Position numbers and translations under genes: made by a program. Under the pieces are notes generated by a model. The model saw only the letters and a list, made by a program, of their open reading frames with translations, ran no database searches and was not told the DNA's origin. Positions 16,488-25,005 of a DNA stretch of 51,124 nt are shown piece by piece (the first letter of the stretch is position 1; every line of letters begins with the position of its first letter). Source of the stretch: a virus; the IMG/VR virus record IMGVR_UViG_3300044703_000055, positions 1 to 51,124 of that record; one strand, written 5' to 3'.

Positions 16488-17381
16488 CTACGATTCGGCT
16501 TTGCCGGACCGTTTCAATAGACCTTTAAGTGCATCGGCAACCGGCTTGCCACCGACCAACACGGCCGATACGGCAACCGCCGTCTGACCTCCCGCTCCAG
16601 CTAAGGAGCAGATGGTAACTGCCGACAAGAACATGCTCATGTCGTATGCCTTCGCACATATCTTCTCGTGACCCCTGTCCCACCAGTTGCGAACACCATC
16701 GGAAAAAGATCGAACCGATTTATTAATGTTCTTTTCCCTTTCCTCCGGGTGTGATTTAGACGCTTCAATGTTCTCGGTTAGCGCGTGTAACTCGGTCCTA
16801 AGATTTTCATAATCCGCGATCTGCGCGTCACGATTAGCAATAGCCTCCTCTGAATTCGGCCGCTCTTGACGCAGGGCAGCAAGTTTCTCGTCAAGCAGTA
16901 ATCGCAATGCAGATGATAATAGAAGGATTTGCGGCCTGTTGGCCGAGACGGATTTAATCACCTTTTTGCCACGAACATTCTGGCCAGAGGTTGAATTTCG
17001 CCGTTTTTCGTCGGTCAACCCTCCAACAATTTCTTCAAGTTCTTTGAAAGTCCAAAGGCGTGCATCCGCTTTACGAAAGCGGGCTTTAGCTCGGGGAGTA
17101 TACTCGTTGGTCACCACCCACAATTCGTCCGCTTCGCGGGGAAGAAATGACGATTCCCATGCCCGAAGCACCGTATTCGCATTTCCACTGTTAAATGGCC
17201 TTTGATAGTCCTTACACTCGATCGCATATCGCCGCTTGACACCTGCTTGCGCTGCCTCGGCCAAGAGATCAACCGTAATTCCCTGTTGTATAACACCTTT
17301 GTCAACTATGAAGCCGGCCCGTCTTAAAAGCTCTGCGACATGAGTGGCCAGCGGGTGCATTTCTCGAGATTTGGCAGACAT
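16488..17381 (-). CDS. Mrr-like PD-(D/E)XK nuclease with coiled coil and membrane tail
   Basis: 297 residues, antisense within the head operon. The N-terminal ~110 residues form a restriction-endonuclease fold: ELLRRAGFIVDKGVIQQG, ITVDLLAEA (Asp) and YAIECKDYQRP (E-x-K), then DELWVVTNEY and KARFRKADARLWTFKELEE. The middle is a Glu/Lys-rich coiled coil (LRQERPNSEEAIANRDAQIA, LTENIEASK). The C-terminus has hydrophobic helices (MFLSAVTICSLAGAG, AVAVSAVLVGGKPV), suggesting membrane association. Cargo in this position and orientation is often a defence or superinfection-exclusion gene. I cannot name the system. It is separated by 6 bp from the portal stop and about 100 bp from the next head gene. 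Confidence 0.7.
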   Translation of the reverse strand: MSAKSREMHPLATHVAELLRRAGFIVDKGVIQQGITVDLLAEAAQAGVKRRYAIECKDYQRPFNSGNANTVLRAWESSFLPREADELWVVTNEYTPRAKARFRKADARLWTFKELEEIVGGLTDEKRRNSTSGQNVRGKKVIKSVSANRPQILLLSSALRLLLDEKLAALRQERPNSEEAIANRDAQIADYENLRTELHALTENIEASKSHPEEREKNINKSVRSFSDGVRNWWDRGHEKICAKAYDMSMFLSAVTICSLAGAGGQTAVAVSAVLVGGKPVADALKGLLKRSGKAES

Positions 17382-17485
17382 CGGGTTTGCGCGTGCTCCC
17401 CACTTCTTCCGAATAAAATGGACGTTATCAACAGATGCACCAGCCAGTTTCGGATATTGACAGAGATGGGCTGTATCATGACATC

Positions 17486-18703
17486 ATGAGCAAGAAAGAG
17501 CGCGATAGCAAGAAGCGAATCGCGTTCGTGCAGCTCTTCGCGGAAGCGTCGTCTTCCACGGCAGTACCGGAGGAGATACACGTTGTCCCAACGGGCAAGT
17601 GGGATCACCCGGTATACGGCGAGATGGAGATCACGCCGGCAGACATCGCGGAGTTCATACAGAACTTCAGTCGCGGTGTCCGCCGAGATATCCCCATCAC
17701 GCAAGGCCATGACAATGGCATGAGTGGAGGCGAGTTGCCCGCGATCGGCTGGTTCACAGAACTAAGCGATCGTGGATCAAGCGGCCTTTACGCTTCGGTC
17801 AAGTGGACCGATGAAGGCAAGCAGCTCCTTACAAGCGGTTCGTTCAAGTATTTCTCCCCGGAGTTTTACGAGCAGTACAGCGACCCGGAAACGGGCGTGA
17901 AGTACGGGCACGTGCTCGTGGGAGGCGCACTGACGAACAAGCCGTATTTCAAAGAGCTTGACCCGGTAGCCGCATTTAGCGAGCCGGAGATTAGAAATCA
18001 ATTTAATGATGATATGACACTGAAAGATATAATGGCAAAGAAGCCCAACGAACTCTCCGAGACGGAGAAAGCATTCGTTCGGGAACATAAAGGGGAACTC
18101 ACCGCGGAGCAGACTACTGCTTTTGCAAGCGTGTTCGATGAATCCGCCCCGGAGGAATCCGAGGAGGAGAAGACGGCGCGCGAGGAAAAGGAGAAGGGTG
18201 ACGCGAATGAGGCGAACGGGTTGAACCGCGACGGTTCGGCCAAAGTGGACGCATCTGAGAAAGTAATGGTTTCGGCGGCCGAACTTACTCTCCTCCGCCA
18301 AAAGGCGGATAAGGGGCAGGAAGCATTTTCGCTCGTTGAGACGATGAAGCTCGAATCCGAAATCTCGAAGATGGTCTTCACAGAGGCCAATAAGGAAGGA
18401 CGAATTCTTCCGAAGCAGCAAAAGTCCGTCGTTGACTTTATGAAAACGCTTTCCGAGAAGCAGCGCGATCAATTCCGCAACATCGTCAATAATCTTCCGA
18501 CCTATAAGTTGTTCGGAGAGATGGGCGATGCGGGCGGGGAACCGGCCGCAACGAAGGCAGCGGAAGTTGAGGTGGCAATCAACGCCAAGATCAAGGCGTC
18601 TGAAGGCAAGCTCTCGTACTCGGACGCGCTCTCGCAGGTTTCTAAAGAAAACCCGCAGCTCATCAAGGAATACAACGACGAGATGCAGGCCAACCGCGGT
18701 TAA
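17486..18703 (+). CDS. phage head maturation protease/scaffold (Mu gpI-like)
   Basis: 405 residues from ATG at 17486; a longer in-frame reading exists but begins in the divergent gap. The N-terminal ~180 residues match the Mu I-type protease: TGKWDHPVYGEMEITPADIA, RRDIPITQGHDNG, IGWFTEL, LYASVKWTDEGKQLL, FKYFSPEFYE and HVLVGGALTNKPYF. The rest is a charged, helical scaffold-like tail with long Glu/Lys runs. The protease part typically removes the scaffold after capsid assembly. It lies directly before the decoration and capsid genes, as expected. Confidence 0.82.
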   Translation: MSKKERDSKKRIAFVQLFAEASSSTAVPEEIHVVPTGKWDHPVYGEMEITPADIAEFIQNFSRGVRRDIPITQGHDNGMSGGELPAIGWFTELSDRGSSGLYASVKWTDEGKQLLTSGSFKYFSPEFYEQYSDPETGVKYGHVLVGGALTNKPYFKELDPVAAFSEPEIRNQFNDDMTLKDIMAKKPNELSETEKAFVREHKGELTAEQTTAFASVFDESAPEESEEEKTAREEKEKGDANEANGLNRDGSAKVDASEKVMVSAAELTLLRQKADKGQEAFSLVETMKLESEISKMVFTEANKEGRILPKQQKSVVDFMKTLSEKQRDQFRNIVNNLPTYKLFGEMGDAGGEPAATKAAEVEVAINAKIKASEGKLSYSDALSQVSKENPQLIKEYNDEMQANRG

Positions 18704-18727
18704 TTAATACGATAATTCCATTCGTTT

Positions 18728-19093
18728 ATGTCTACACAAATTACTGGCCACGTTCGCAGCTCGACTGCCGACGCGGCCATCACGCTCCACCAGGTGCTGA
18801 AGAACACTTCGACCGGCGTGGACGTGGCAACCGCCGGCACCGATAAAATCGTTGGCGTTGCGCAAAACGCAGCGGCTACGGGCGAACAGGTGGGCGTTCA
18901 GTTCACCGGCACTGCGAAGTGCATCGCATCGGCAGCTATTAGCAAGGGCGCGTGGGTCACTGCGACCACGGGCGGCAAGGTCGTCACGACCGTGACCGAC
19001 AAGAACGTCGTACTCGGCCAAGCATTGGAGGCGGCAGCGGCTGACGGCGACTTCATCGAAGTCCAGCTCGGTATCTTCACGCTCTCCGTTTAA
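18728..19093 (+). CDS. capsid decoration protein (DUF2190-like)
   Basis: 121 residues, beta-rich. ATAGTDKIVGVAQNAAATGEQVG, ISKGAWVTATTGGKVV and VLGQALEAAAADGDFIEVQL (each partial) are typical of head-stabilising proteins of the DUF2190 type. It sits immediately upstream of the capsid gene, the usual place. Start has T at -1 and an AT-rich, Shine-Dalgarno-free leader. Confidence 0.78.
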   Translation: MSTQITGHVRSSTADAAITLHQVLKNTSTGVDVATAGTDKIVGVAQNAAATGEQVGVQFTGTAKCIASAAISKGAWVTATTGGKVVTTVTDKNVVLGQALEAAAADGDFIEVQLGIFTLSV

Positions 19094-19112
19094 TCGATTT
19101 CACTTAATCACT

Positions 19113-20051
19113 ATGTCTACAAATCGTTATCAAGGATACGACCCGATATTGTCGAACGCGGCTATTGCCTACACGAACGACGCCTATATCGCTTCGGAAC
19201 TCCTCCCGACCCTTCCGGTCAATTTCCAGACAGGCAAACACTGGATTTACAATCAGGGACGTTTCCGCAACACACCTTCGAAGCGTGCCACAGGCGCGAA
19301 ATCCGGTGAAGTCGAGCTGACGCTCACGACCGGTAATCCTTATTTCTGCGAGGATCATGCTTTGAAGCAATTCGTCGCAGACGAGGATGTGGAAAACGCG
19401 ACTACTCCGACCGATCCGTACACGGATGCCAACGAGAACGTGAACGAGATGCTACTCATTGGTCGCGAGATCGAGGCGGCGACCCTTCTCACTTCGACGG
19501 CAAACATTACGCAGAACACTACGCTTTCGGGCACGTCTCGCTTGGACGACTACTCGAACAGCGATCCGTTCGCCACGATTGAGACAGGTCGCCAGACGAT
19601 CCACAGCGCTACGCACCTGACACCTAACGTGCTCGTCATGGGCAAGCAGGTATGGGACAAGCTGAAGTACCACCCGGCTCTTATGGAGCGTGTGAAGTAC
19701 AGCCAGCGGGCGCAAATGACTACCGATTTGGTCGCCTCCCTTTTGGAGGTTGACCGCATCTTGGTCGCGGCTGCCGGTTACAACACTTCGAAAGAAGGCC
19801 AGACCGACAGCATGTCGTACATCTGGGGCAAGGACATGCTCCTCGCGTACGTGGCTCCGAAGATCGCTCCGAAGATGCTCTCCCTTGGTATAAATTACCA
19901 ATGGGCGAAGAAGTCCAAGGTTGTTCAGCGCCTCCGCGGTACGGACGAGGAAGACCGCCAGGGTACATACATCCGTGTCGGCGGCGATTACTACGACATG
20001 AACATCACGTCCGCATCGTGCGGCTACCTGATGAAGACTGTCGTTTCCTAA
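19113..20051 (+). CDS. major capsid protein
   Basis: 312 residues with no delta domain visible. The pattern of an N-terminal arm (NAAIAYTNDAYIASELLPTL), an E-loop-like beta segment (GKHWIYNQGRF), a long spine-like helix (ENVNEMLLIGREIEAATLL), and a P-domain (HLTPNVLVMGKQVWDKLKYH, EVDRILVAAAGYN) fits HK97-fold capsid proteins of Mu-like and related phages. It is flanked by protease/scaffold and decoration genes. The scaffold function is thus supplied by the upstream gene. Confidence 0.82.
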   Translation: MSTNRYQGYDPILSNAAIAYTNDAYIASELLPTLPVNFQTGKHWIYNQGRFRNTPSKRATGAKSGEVELTLTTGNPYFCEDHALKQFVADEDVENATTPTDPYTDANENVNEMLLIGREIEAATLLTSTANITQNTTLSGTSRLDDYSNSDPFATIETGRQTIHSATHLTPNVLVMGKQVWDKLKYHPALMERVKYSQRAQMTTDLVASLLEVDRILVAAAGYNTSKEGQTDSMSYIWGKDMLLAYVAPKIAPKMLSLGINYQWAKKSKVVQRLRGTDEEDRQGTYIRVGGDYYDMNITSASCGYLMKTVVS

Positions 20052-20111
20052 GCTTATTAAGCGCATTGGCCCGGCGGAAACGTCGGGCCAGGGCGCATAG
20101 CCAAATTACTT

Positions 20112-20660
20112 ATGGCAGGAACAATTGATAACAGGGATGTCGGTATTGCCGCACCTGAGTTCATCGTCAAAAATAAATCCGGCGTTACGCGCACCAAGCG
20201 AACGGGCACTGTTGTCCGCGAGATCGCGGTTGCGACGTTCGACACGGCAGCGGCCGACAGCTCAGGCGTTGCGAATACGACCATCGCGGCTCACGGCCTC
20301 GGTGTCTACCTTCCTACGAAGGCGATCATCACGCGCGTATGGGTAGACGTTGTAACGACATTCACATCTGCAACCGATGCAGCAACGATTGCGCTTAAGG
20401 CGCAGTCAGCGAACGACATCGTATCCGCTATCTCCATTGCAGACGCATCAAACGTCTGGGATGCGGGTATTCACGGGTCCAAGATCGGCCTTCCGGCTCT
20501 TGCGGACACGACATCGGAAACCGCGCTTGCCGTCTCAGCGCTGTTCGCCGCTTCGATGCTTAAGCTCACCGCGGTGCGCGAGCTTACCGCCACGGTCGCA
20601 GTGGAAGCGCTCACAGCAGGCAAAGCCAATATATTCGTGGAGTACGTAGTCTCCGACTAA
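20112..20660 (+). CDS. putative virion surface protein
   Basis: 182 residues, Ala/Thr/Val-rich and beta-prone (TGTVVREIAVATFDTAAAD, YLPTKAIITRVWVDVVTTF, AGKANIFVEYVVSD). No cysteine cluster or membrane segment. It is the first gene of the island between capsid and connectors, so a decoration or head-fibre component is likely. No family recognised. Confidence 0.65.
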   Translation: MAGTIDNRDVGIAAPEFIVKNKSGVTRTKRTGTVVREIAVATFDTAAADSSGVANTTIAAHGLGVYLPTKAIITRVWVDVVTTFTSATDAATIALKAQSANDIVSAISIADASNVWDAGIHGSKIGLPALADTTSETALAVSALFAASMLKLTAVRELTATVAVEALTAGKANIFVEYVVSD

Positions 20661-20664
20661 GCGT

Positions 20665-21096
20665 ATGGAGTACTTCGTTGCTCGGAACCTAAATCATGAC
20701 GGACGGGAATACGTTGTCGGAAGCATCGTGCAACTGACGACGGAAGCCGCCCAACCGCTTTTGGACGTAGGGGTCCTCAGTTCGACAGCTATCGAGGCTG
20801 CCGCACCAGTGCAGGAGCCTGTGGTGGAGGATGCCCAGCCAGAGGCGGCGGACGTTGCCACTGCGGGAGGCACGCCAACGGAGACAGGAGAACCGTCGCT
20901 CGATACCGACCTGACCGAGAGCACCGACCCCGATACTCGCGAGATCGGTCCGCACTCGGAAACCTCCCCGGCGCCCGTCAAGGAGGCACCCGCACCAGTG
21001 CAGGAGCCCGAAAAGCCGAAGCGTGCCGCTACAGGCCGCAGGAGCAAGCCTCAAGAGCCTACGGAGCCGGAGAATGATCCATCCGCAAACCTCTAG
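20665..21096 (+). CDS. small protein with long Pro/Glu/Ala disordered tail
   Basis: 143 residues. The first ~45 (YFVARNLNHDGREYVVGSIV, LTTEAAQPLLDVGVL) form a compact fold seen in small phage head proteins near connectors. The rest is disordered, with APVQEPVVED and APAPVQEPEKPKRAA sharing an APVQEP repeat and ending in a basic patch (ATGRRSKP). Spacing to the previous stop is 4 bp (TAAGCGT before ATG). Virion role inferred from position. Confidence 0.6.
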   Translation: MEYFVARNLNHDGREYVVGSIVQLTTEAAQPLLDVGVLSSTAIEAAAPVQEPVVEDAQPEAADVATAGGTPTETGEPSLDTDLTESTDPDTREIGPHSETSPAPVKEAPAPVQEPEKPKRAATGRRSKPQEPTEPENDPSANL

Positions 21097-21099
21097 CGT

Positions 21100-21588
21100 A
21101 TGAGCCTCACATCTATTCAGACGCTTAGAGCCTCGGCAGCGCAGGCTACAGCAGGAACGGTCACCGGATCGGCTGTCAGCTTGCAGCAGGCATTCAAGGA
21201 ATTGAATGTGCAGCTCGCAGTATCCGCGGCGGGAACGGATGCGGGCGACACGCTGGATGTGTACGTCGACACGAGCTTCGACGGAGGCGCGACCTTCGTG
21301 AACATCGGCCACTTCACGCAGGTGCTCGGCAACGGCGGCGCAAAGACATTTGTGATGTCCTTCTGCAATGCCAATCCGGGCACGTCGGCCGTCGTGAACG
21401 TCACCAGCGATGCAGCAGCAGGCGCAACCCGTCAAATCGATTTCGGCTCGCAGCTTCGCTATCGCGGCATCATGGTGGACGGGGATGCAAACGGCTCATT
21501 CACTTATTCGCTAACAGCGTTTCTCAAATATTATGCCGAAATACGCCATCAAAGTTACGGCCGCAGACAAGCTGCACATTCAGGATAG
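21100..21588 (+). CDS. putative virion protein, beta-sandwich type
   Basis: 162 residues with alternating hydrophobic beta strands (LNVQLAVSAAGTDAGDTLD, VYVDTSFDGGATFVNIGHFT, FVMSFCNANPGTSAVVNVT). This resembles the jelly-roll-like proteins that decorate capsids or form neck fibres. The 3' end overlaps the next gene by 56 bp; the last ~20 residues are in the overlap and less certain. Start T at -1, no Shine-Dalgarno. Confidence 0.6.
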   Translation: MSLTSIQTLRASAAQATAGTVTGSAVSLQQAFKELNVQLAVSAAGTDAGDTLDVYVDTSFDGGATFVNIGHFTQVLGNGGAKTFVMSFCNANPGTSAVVNVTSDAAAGATRQIDFGSQLRYRGIMVDGDANGSFTYSLTAFLKYYAEIRHQSYGRRQAAHSG

Positions 21589-21829
21589 TGACACTACCGT
21601 GCTCTCGGTCCAATTCGACATCGAAAAGGACGGCGAGGTAATAACCACCATGCGGCACGGCTTCCTGCTCGATACGAGCGTGGCGGATGTGGAAGCCGAA
21701 TTGCAGAAGGTGCTCGACGCATACATTCAGGATGCGGAAACCGCCGAGAGTAAATCTGAGTACGCCAAGGCTGACGCACAAGCAGATGAGACGATCGCGG
21801 AGATCGTCGGAAAGGAGATTAGCAACTAG
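21533..21829 (+). CDS. small acidic phage protein
   Basis: 98 residues. Beta-rich first half (KYAIKVTAADKLHIQDSD, VLSVQFDIEKDGEVITTMRH) and a helical acidic C-terminus (VADVEAELQKVLDAYIQDAE, ADAQADETIAEIVGKEI). The pattern of a short beta domain plus helix is common among head-completion or chaperone proteins, but no family is recognised. It overlaps the upstream gene by 56 bp. Confidence 0.6.
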   Translation: MPKYAIKVTAADKLHIQDSDTTVLSVQFDIEKDGEVITTMRHGFLLDTSVADVEAELQKVLDAYIQDAETAESKSEYAKADAQADETIAEIVGKEISN

Positions 21830-21839
21830 CAAAACGATT

Positions 21840-22469
21840 ATGAATAAATTAGTTCGGATGGTGTACGCTGGACGAATCCCCATTGACGCCAACGTGCAGA
21901 TGCGTCACCTCGACCGCTTCGGTAATCCAAAGCCGATATTTCAAGAAAATCCACTGTGCATTTTTCTTATCAAATGGGGCATTCTCTCCCCGTTGTGGAT
22001 CAACGGACCGCACGCAGCTCGTCTTTCCCGATTCTTGGGGTATTGGGCCACTGAAAAAGACGGTCGCAACCTCATCACCGACGCAGGGCGCGCAGCAGTA
22101 GCTTCGCGGATCAATGGATCTGGTGGCGCAGCGGCATTTACCGCGATCGGCCAAGGCACCGGAGCGACGGCCGCCAACGCTGCCGACACGACGCTGCAAA
22201 CCGAAGTCAAAGCCGATGGTACGGCAGCATCGGGCGTGCATGCGCTCGCCACTGCATCCGTCACAGTTTCACGTGTAACCACAACGGTCACAAACGATAC
22301 GGCGCAGCTCGTGGGTACCATTGCGGAAACCGCAACAATCGCAGTTACCGAGTCCGGCGTGTTCAACGCCGACACGAACGGCACGCTCTTGTGCCGACAG
22401 ACCTTCTCGGCAGTGAACGTGATCTCAGGCGATTCGATTCAGTTAACGTGGAAGATTAAAGCCGCATAG
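21840..22469 (+). CDS. virion protein with C-terminal beta domain shared with 31840-32403
   Basis: 209 residues from ATG at 21840 (T at -1). Residues ~95-209 (FTAIGQGTGATAANAADTTL, LQTEVKADGTA, VTNDTAQLVGTIAET, AVTESGVFNADTNG, LLCRQTFSAVNVISGDSIQL) resemble the second half of the protein at 31840-32403, both being strand-rich with an IG.GT.A..A..T.L.TE start and a final Q-L-T beta strand. The N-terminal ~80 residues are distinct. A fibre or decoration role is likely. Confidence 0.62.
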   Translation: MNKLVRMVYAGRIPIDANVQMRHLDRFGNPKPIFQENPLCIFLIKWGILSPLWINGPHAARLSRFLGYWATEKDGRNLITDAGRAAVASRINGSGGAAAFTAIGQGTGATAANAADTTLQTEVKADGTAASGVHALATASVTVSRVTTTVTNDTAQLVGTIAETATIAVTESGVFNADTNGTLLCRQTFSAVNVISGDSIQLTWKIKAA

Positions 22470-22474
22470 ACCGT

Positions 22475-22984
22475 ATGGCGCTCTATCAGATTTACAATGG
22501 GCCATCGCCAACGACAGCAGCCCAGGTGGCCGTAACTACGGGCACATCGATCAAGACGCTTCTACAGGTGAAGGCATCAGCCACGAAGCCCTTCATTATC
22601 GTAGAGTGGGGCATTTCCTTCGACGGTTCGGCCGCGGCTACTCCGATCAAGGTTGAGCTGTTGGAAACTGACGTGGCAGCGACGGTGACCGCCTCGGCCG
22701 CCGCGGACATCGTGAAGCTGGATTGCGAGGCGCTTAACGGCGGCGATCCCACAACAAACCTCGTTCCTGTGGGCACCACGTCAACGGGGTACACGTCTAC
22801 GGCTGAAGGAACGATAACCGCGACACGCGAATTCGACGTGCAATTCATCGCGCCGACAAATCAATACGTGAAGCAATTTCCGCTCGGTCGCGAGCCGATG
22901 ATCCAAGTCTCCAAATTCGCGCGCATTCGCGTGACTGCGGGAGCGGCAGTTAACGCCTACTGTTACATGACGATACAGGTTTAG
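22475..22984 (+). CDS. putative virion surface protein
   Basis: 169 residues, strand-rich: ATTGTSIKTLLQVKA-like segment, PFIIVEWGISFDGSAAATPI, KVELLETDVAATVTA, and a C-terminal FARIRVTAGAAVNAYCYMTI. The layout (strand pairs with EWG and a final V.AYCYMTI strand) resembles compact phage head-decoration or fibre-tip proteins. It is part of the island between capsid and connector genes. No named family. Confidence 0.6.
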   Translation: MALYQIYNGPSPTTAAQVAVTTGTSIKTLLQVKASATKPFIIVEWGISFDGSAAATPIKVELLETDVAATVTASAAADIVKLDCEALNGGDPTTNLVPVGTTSTGYTSTAEGTITATREFDVQFIAPTNQYVKQFPLGREPMIQVSKFARIRVTAGAAVNAYCYMTIQV

Positions 22985-22993
22985 CCCTATGCT

Positions 22994-23671
22994 ATGGCCT
23001 GGACCGCGGAAGATACAATCGAATCCTATTCTGTCGGCACGCTTAATGCTGGCGCTGGTGGTACGGGTTGGAGTGGAGACTGGGGAGCTGTCGGAAGCTT
23101 CAATCCGTCGCAATTCTCGGTAGTCACAACAACTGCATACGAAGGTACAAAAGCTGTCATCGCTGATGGCGGTACTGGTCCTGCAATCGGACGGGCGCTA
23201 AGCACGTCCATCTCCGCCTCGGCAGTTCTTTACATTGCGATGCGGCGCACCACGACCGGCGGCGTCAATGAGGGGCAATTCACGCTCCGTAACACGTCTG
23301 ACCAACAGCGAGTCGGTGTCTTCTTCAATATCTCAGGACGTATCATTCTCGGCTCGGGAGGCGGCGCCGTCGATGTCGCGCCGTATAGCATAAACACTTG
23401 GTACGTCATTCGCCTTACATTTAATCCGGCCACGAATGCGGCAACGATGGCTTACAGCACAAACAGCTACGGATCGGCAGGCACATTCAGCGCTGAAAGT
23501 TCGAGCTATACGATGGGAAATACTGGCGACGTTGCATGGCTAGTTTTGAACGGCGGAGATGATGACACCATGATGTTTGATTACATCAGCGGTACCAGTC
23601 CCTTCGTCGCCGGTAAACTTCCAGCTCCCATACTTACGAGACAGGCGGTAAAGCGCGCGGCGTCTTACTAA
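22994..23671 (+). CDS. LamG/concanavalin-like virion protein
   Basis: 225 residues. It opens with WTAEDTIESYSVGTLNAG and GTGWSGDWG. Later segments are FTLRNTSDQQRVGVFFNISG, INTWYVIRLTFNPATNAATM and MMFDYISGTSPF. Together these match the strand order of LamG-type jelly rolls, which bind glycans. A surface-exposed receptor- or particle-binding role is inferred. It precedes the 18-residue-repeat protein. Confidence 0.66.
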   Translation: MAWTAEDTIESYSVGTLNAGAGGTGWSGDWGAVGSFNPSQFSVVTTTAYEGTKAVIADGGTGPAIGRALSTSISASAVLYIAMRRTTTGGVNEGQFTLRNTSDQQRVGVFFNISGRIILGSGGGAVDVAPYSINTWYVIRLTFNPATNAATMAYSTNSYGSAGTFSAESSSYTMGNTGDVAWLVLNGGDDDTMMFDYISGTSPFVAGKLPAPILTRQAVKRAASY

Positions 23672-23679
23672 CAAGCGAT

Positions 23680-25005
23680 ATGGCCCGCCTTGGAAGAGCA
23701 CAGCCATTCAAGCCTATTATTCGCACGCGCGGCCGAAGCCTTTGGACAGCAACCCTCAGCGAAACGGTGACGCTAACGGATTCGATCATCAAACTTACCA
23801 GTAAGCTGCTCTCCGATACGGTCACGTATACTGCTACAATTTTGCGTCAGCTTGTCCGCACGCTCAGTGAAACGACGACACTCACGGATTCGCTCATACG
23901 CCAAGCAGCCAAGGTTCTTACCCAAACGATCACTCACACCGACACGCTTGTGCGGCAGCCGGGAAAGGTGCTTTCGGACACAGCTTCCTTGACCGACACC
24001 ATTCTTCGTATGGCCGGAAAGGTGCTTTCAGATACGGCTTCCTTGACCGCTACCATTCTTCGTACGCCGGGAAAGGTACTTTCCGACACCGTTACTTTCA
24101 CGGATAGCCTTATACGCCAGGGTGGAAAGGTGCTCTCTCAAACGATCACGCTTACCGACAGCGTGATTCGTATGACCAGCAAGGTGCTCTCCGACACGGT
24201 AACGTCCACGGACACCATTCTAAAGCAGCTCACGCGCGCCCTCACCTTGGAAACGACGACCCTTACGGCATCGCTCGTAAAAACCGCAGGCAAGGTGCTG
24301 TCCGACACAGTGACTTCGACCGATAGCCTTCTTCGTCAGACACAAAAATTGCTTGCCGATACAGTTACGCTCACGGGTGTTTTGCTGCGTCAGCTCGCGC
24401 GCACGGTGAGCGAAACAATCACGATGGCGGATACCATCCTAAAGCAGCTTGGCCGATCACTGGCCGAAACGACCACAGTCTCCGATACACTTCTCCGCAT
24501 ACCGGGGAGGATGCTTGCAGAGACGATCACCTATACCGATACACTTTTTAGACAGCTCACGCGGTCTCTCGCTGATACGATCACACTTACGGATACTGTC
24601 CTCCGGCAATTAGCCCGCTCGCTTACGGAGGCGATTACTTTCTCCGACGTGCTGACCCGAAGTGTCGGGATTGTCAGAGCAGAGGCATTCACACTAACCG
24701 ATTCCGTCATAAGGACGGCAAGTCGCTCCTTTGCAGAGGCCGTCGATTTTACGGATTCAGTGCTTCGTCAAATGGCGCGGAGCCTCACCGAGCAGATATC
24801 ATTGACCGATACTGTTGTGCCGTTTCTGCGCACTGCGATGCGCAAGGGCATTACTGTTTTGACATCGGTCGTTCAGCGGATCGTGGTACCATTAAGCTCA
24901 TGGAGCGCTCATCGTCTGACAACGAATACGTCCGCTACCGAGCTGACAACAAAGCAGGGTGCCGCGACGGAGCTAGGGACGAGCACCGATAAACATATTC
25001 TATGA
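23680..25005 (+). CDS. 18-residue-repeat fibrous virion protein
   Basis: 441 residues. From ~26 to ~386 it consists of twenty tandem repeats of about 18 residues with consensus LS-D/E-T-x-T-x-T-D-[ST]-[ILV]-[ILV]-R-Q-x-x-[KR]-[VS], for example LSDTVTFTDSLIRQGGKV. One repeat has a single-residue insertion. The C-terminus (~390-441) is non-repetitive and Thr-rich. There are no cysteines in the repeat region. Regular Thr/Asp and aliphatic positions suggest a fibrous beta structure or stalk. The stop overlaps the connector gene by 4 bp. Exact structure unknown. Confidence 0.75.
   Translation: MARLGRAQPFKPIIRTRGRSLWTATLSETVTLTDSIIKLTSKLLSDTVTYTATILRQLVRTLSETTTLTDSLIRQAAKVLTQTITHTDTLVRQPGKVLSDTASLTDTILRMAGKVLSDTASLTATILRTPGKVLSDTVTFTDSLIRQGGKVLSQTITLTDSVIRMTSKVLSDTVTSTDTILKQLTRALTLETTTLTASLVKTAGKVLSDTVTSTDSLLRQTQKLLADTVTLTGVLLRQLARTVSETITMADTILKQLGRSLAETTTVSDTLLRIPGRMLAETITYTDTLFRQLTRSLADTITLTDTVLRQLARSLTEAITFSDVLTRSVGIVRAEAFTLTDSVIRTASRSFAEAVDFTDSVLRQMARSLTEQISLTDTVVPFLRTAMRKGITVLTSVVQRIVVPLSSWSAHRLTTNTSATELTTKQGAATELGTSTDKHIL
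23755..24837 (+). repeat. tandem 54-bp coding repeats (20 copies)
   Basis: DNA counterpart of the 18-residue repeats. Copies are diverged, but neighbours such as those encoding LSDTASLTDTILRMAGKV and LSDTASLTATILRTPGKV are nearly identical, which indicates recent duplication in the middle of the array. Confidence 0.75.

Noticed and set aside
19452-20066. A 204-codon minus-strand open frame under the capsid gene
   Set aside because: Composition typical of an antisense shadow; the capsid reading explains the sequence.
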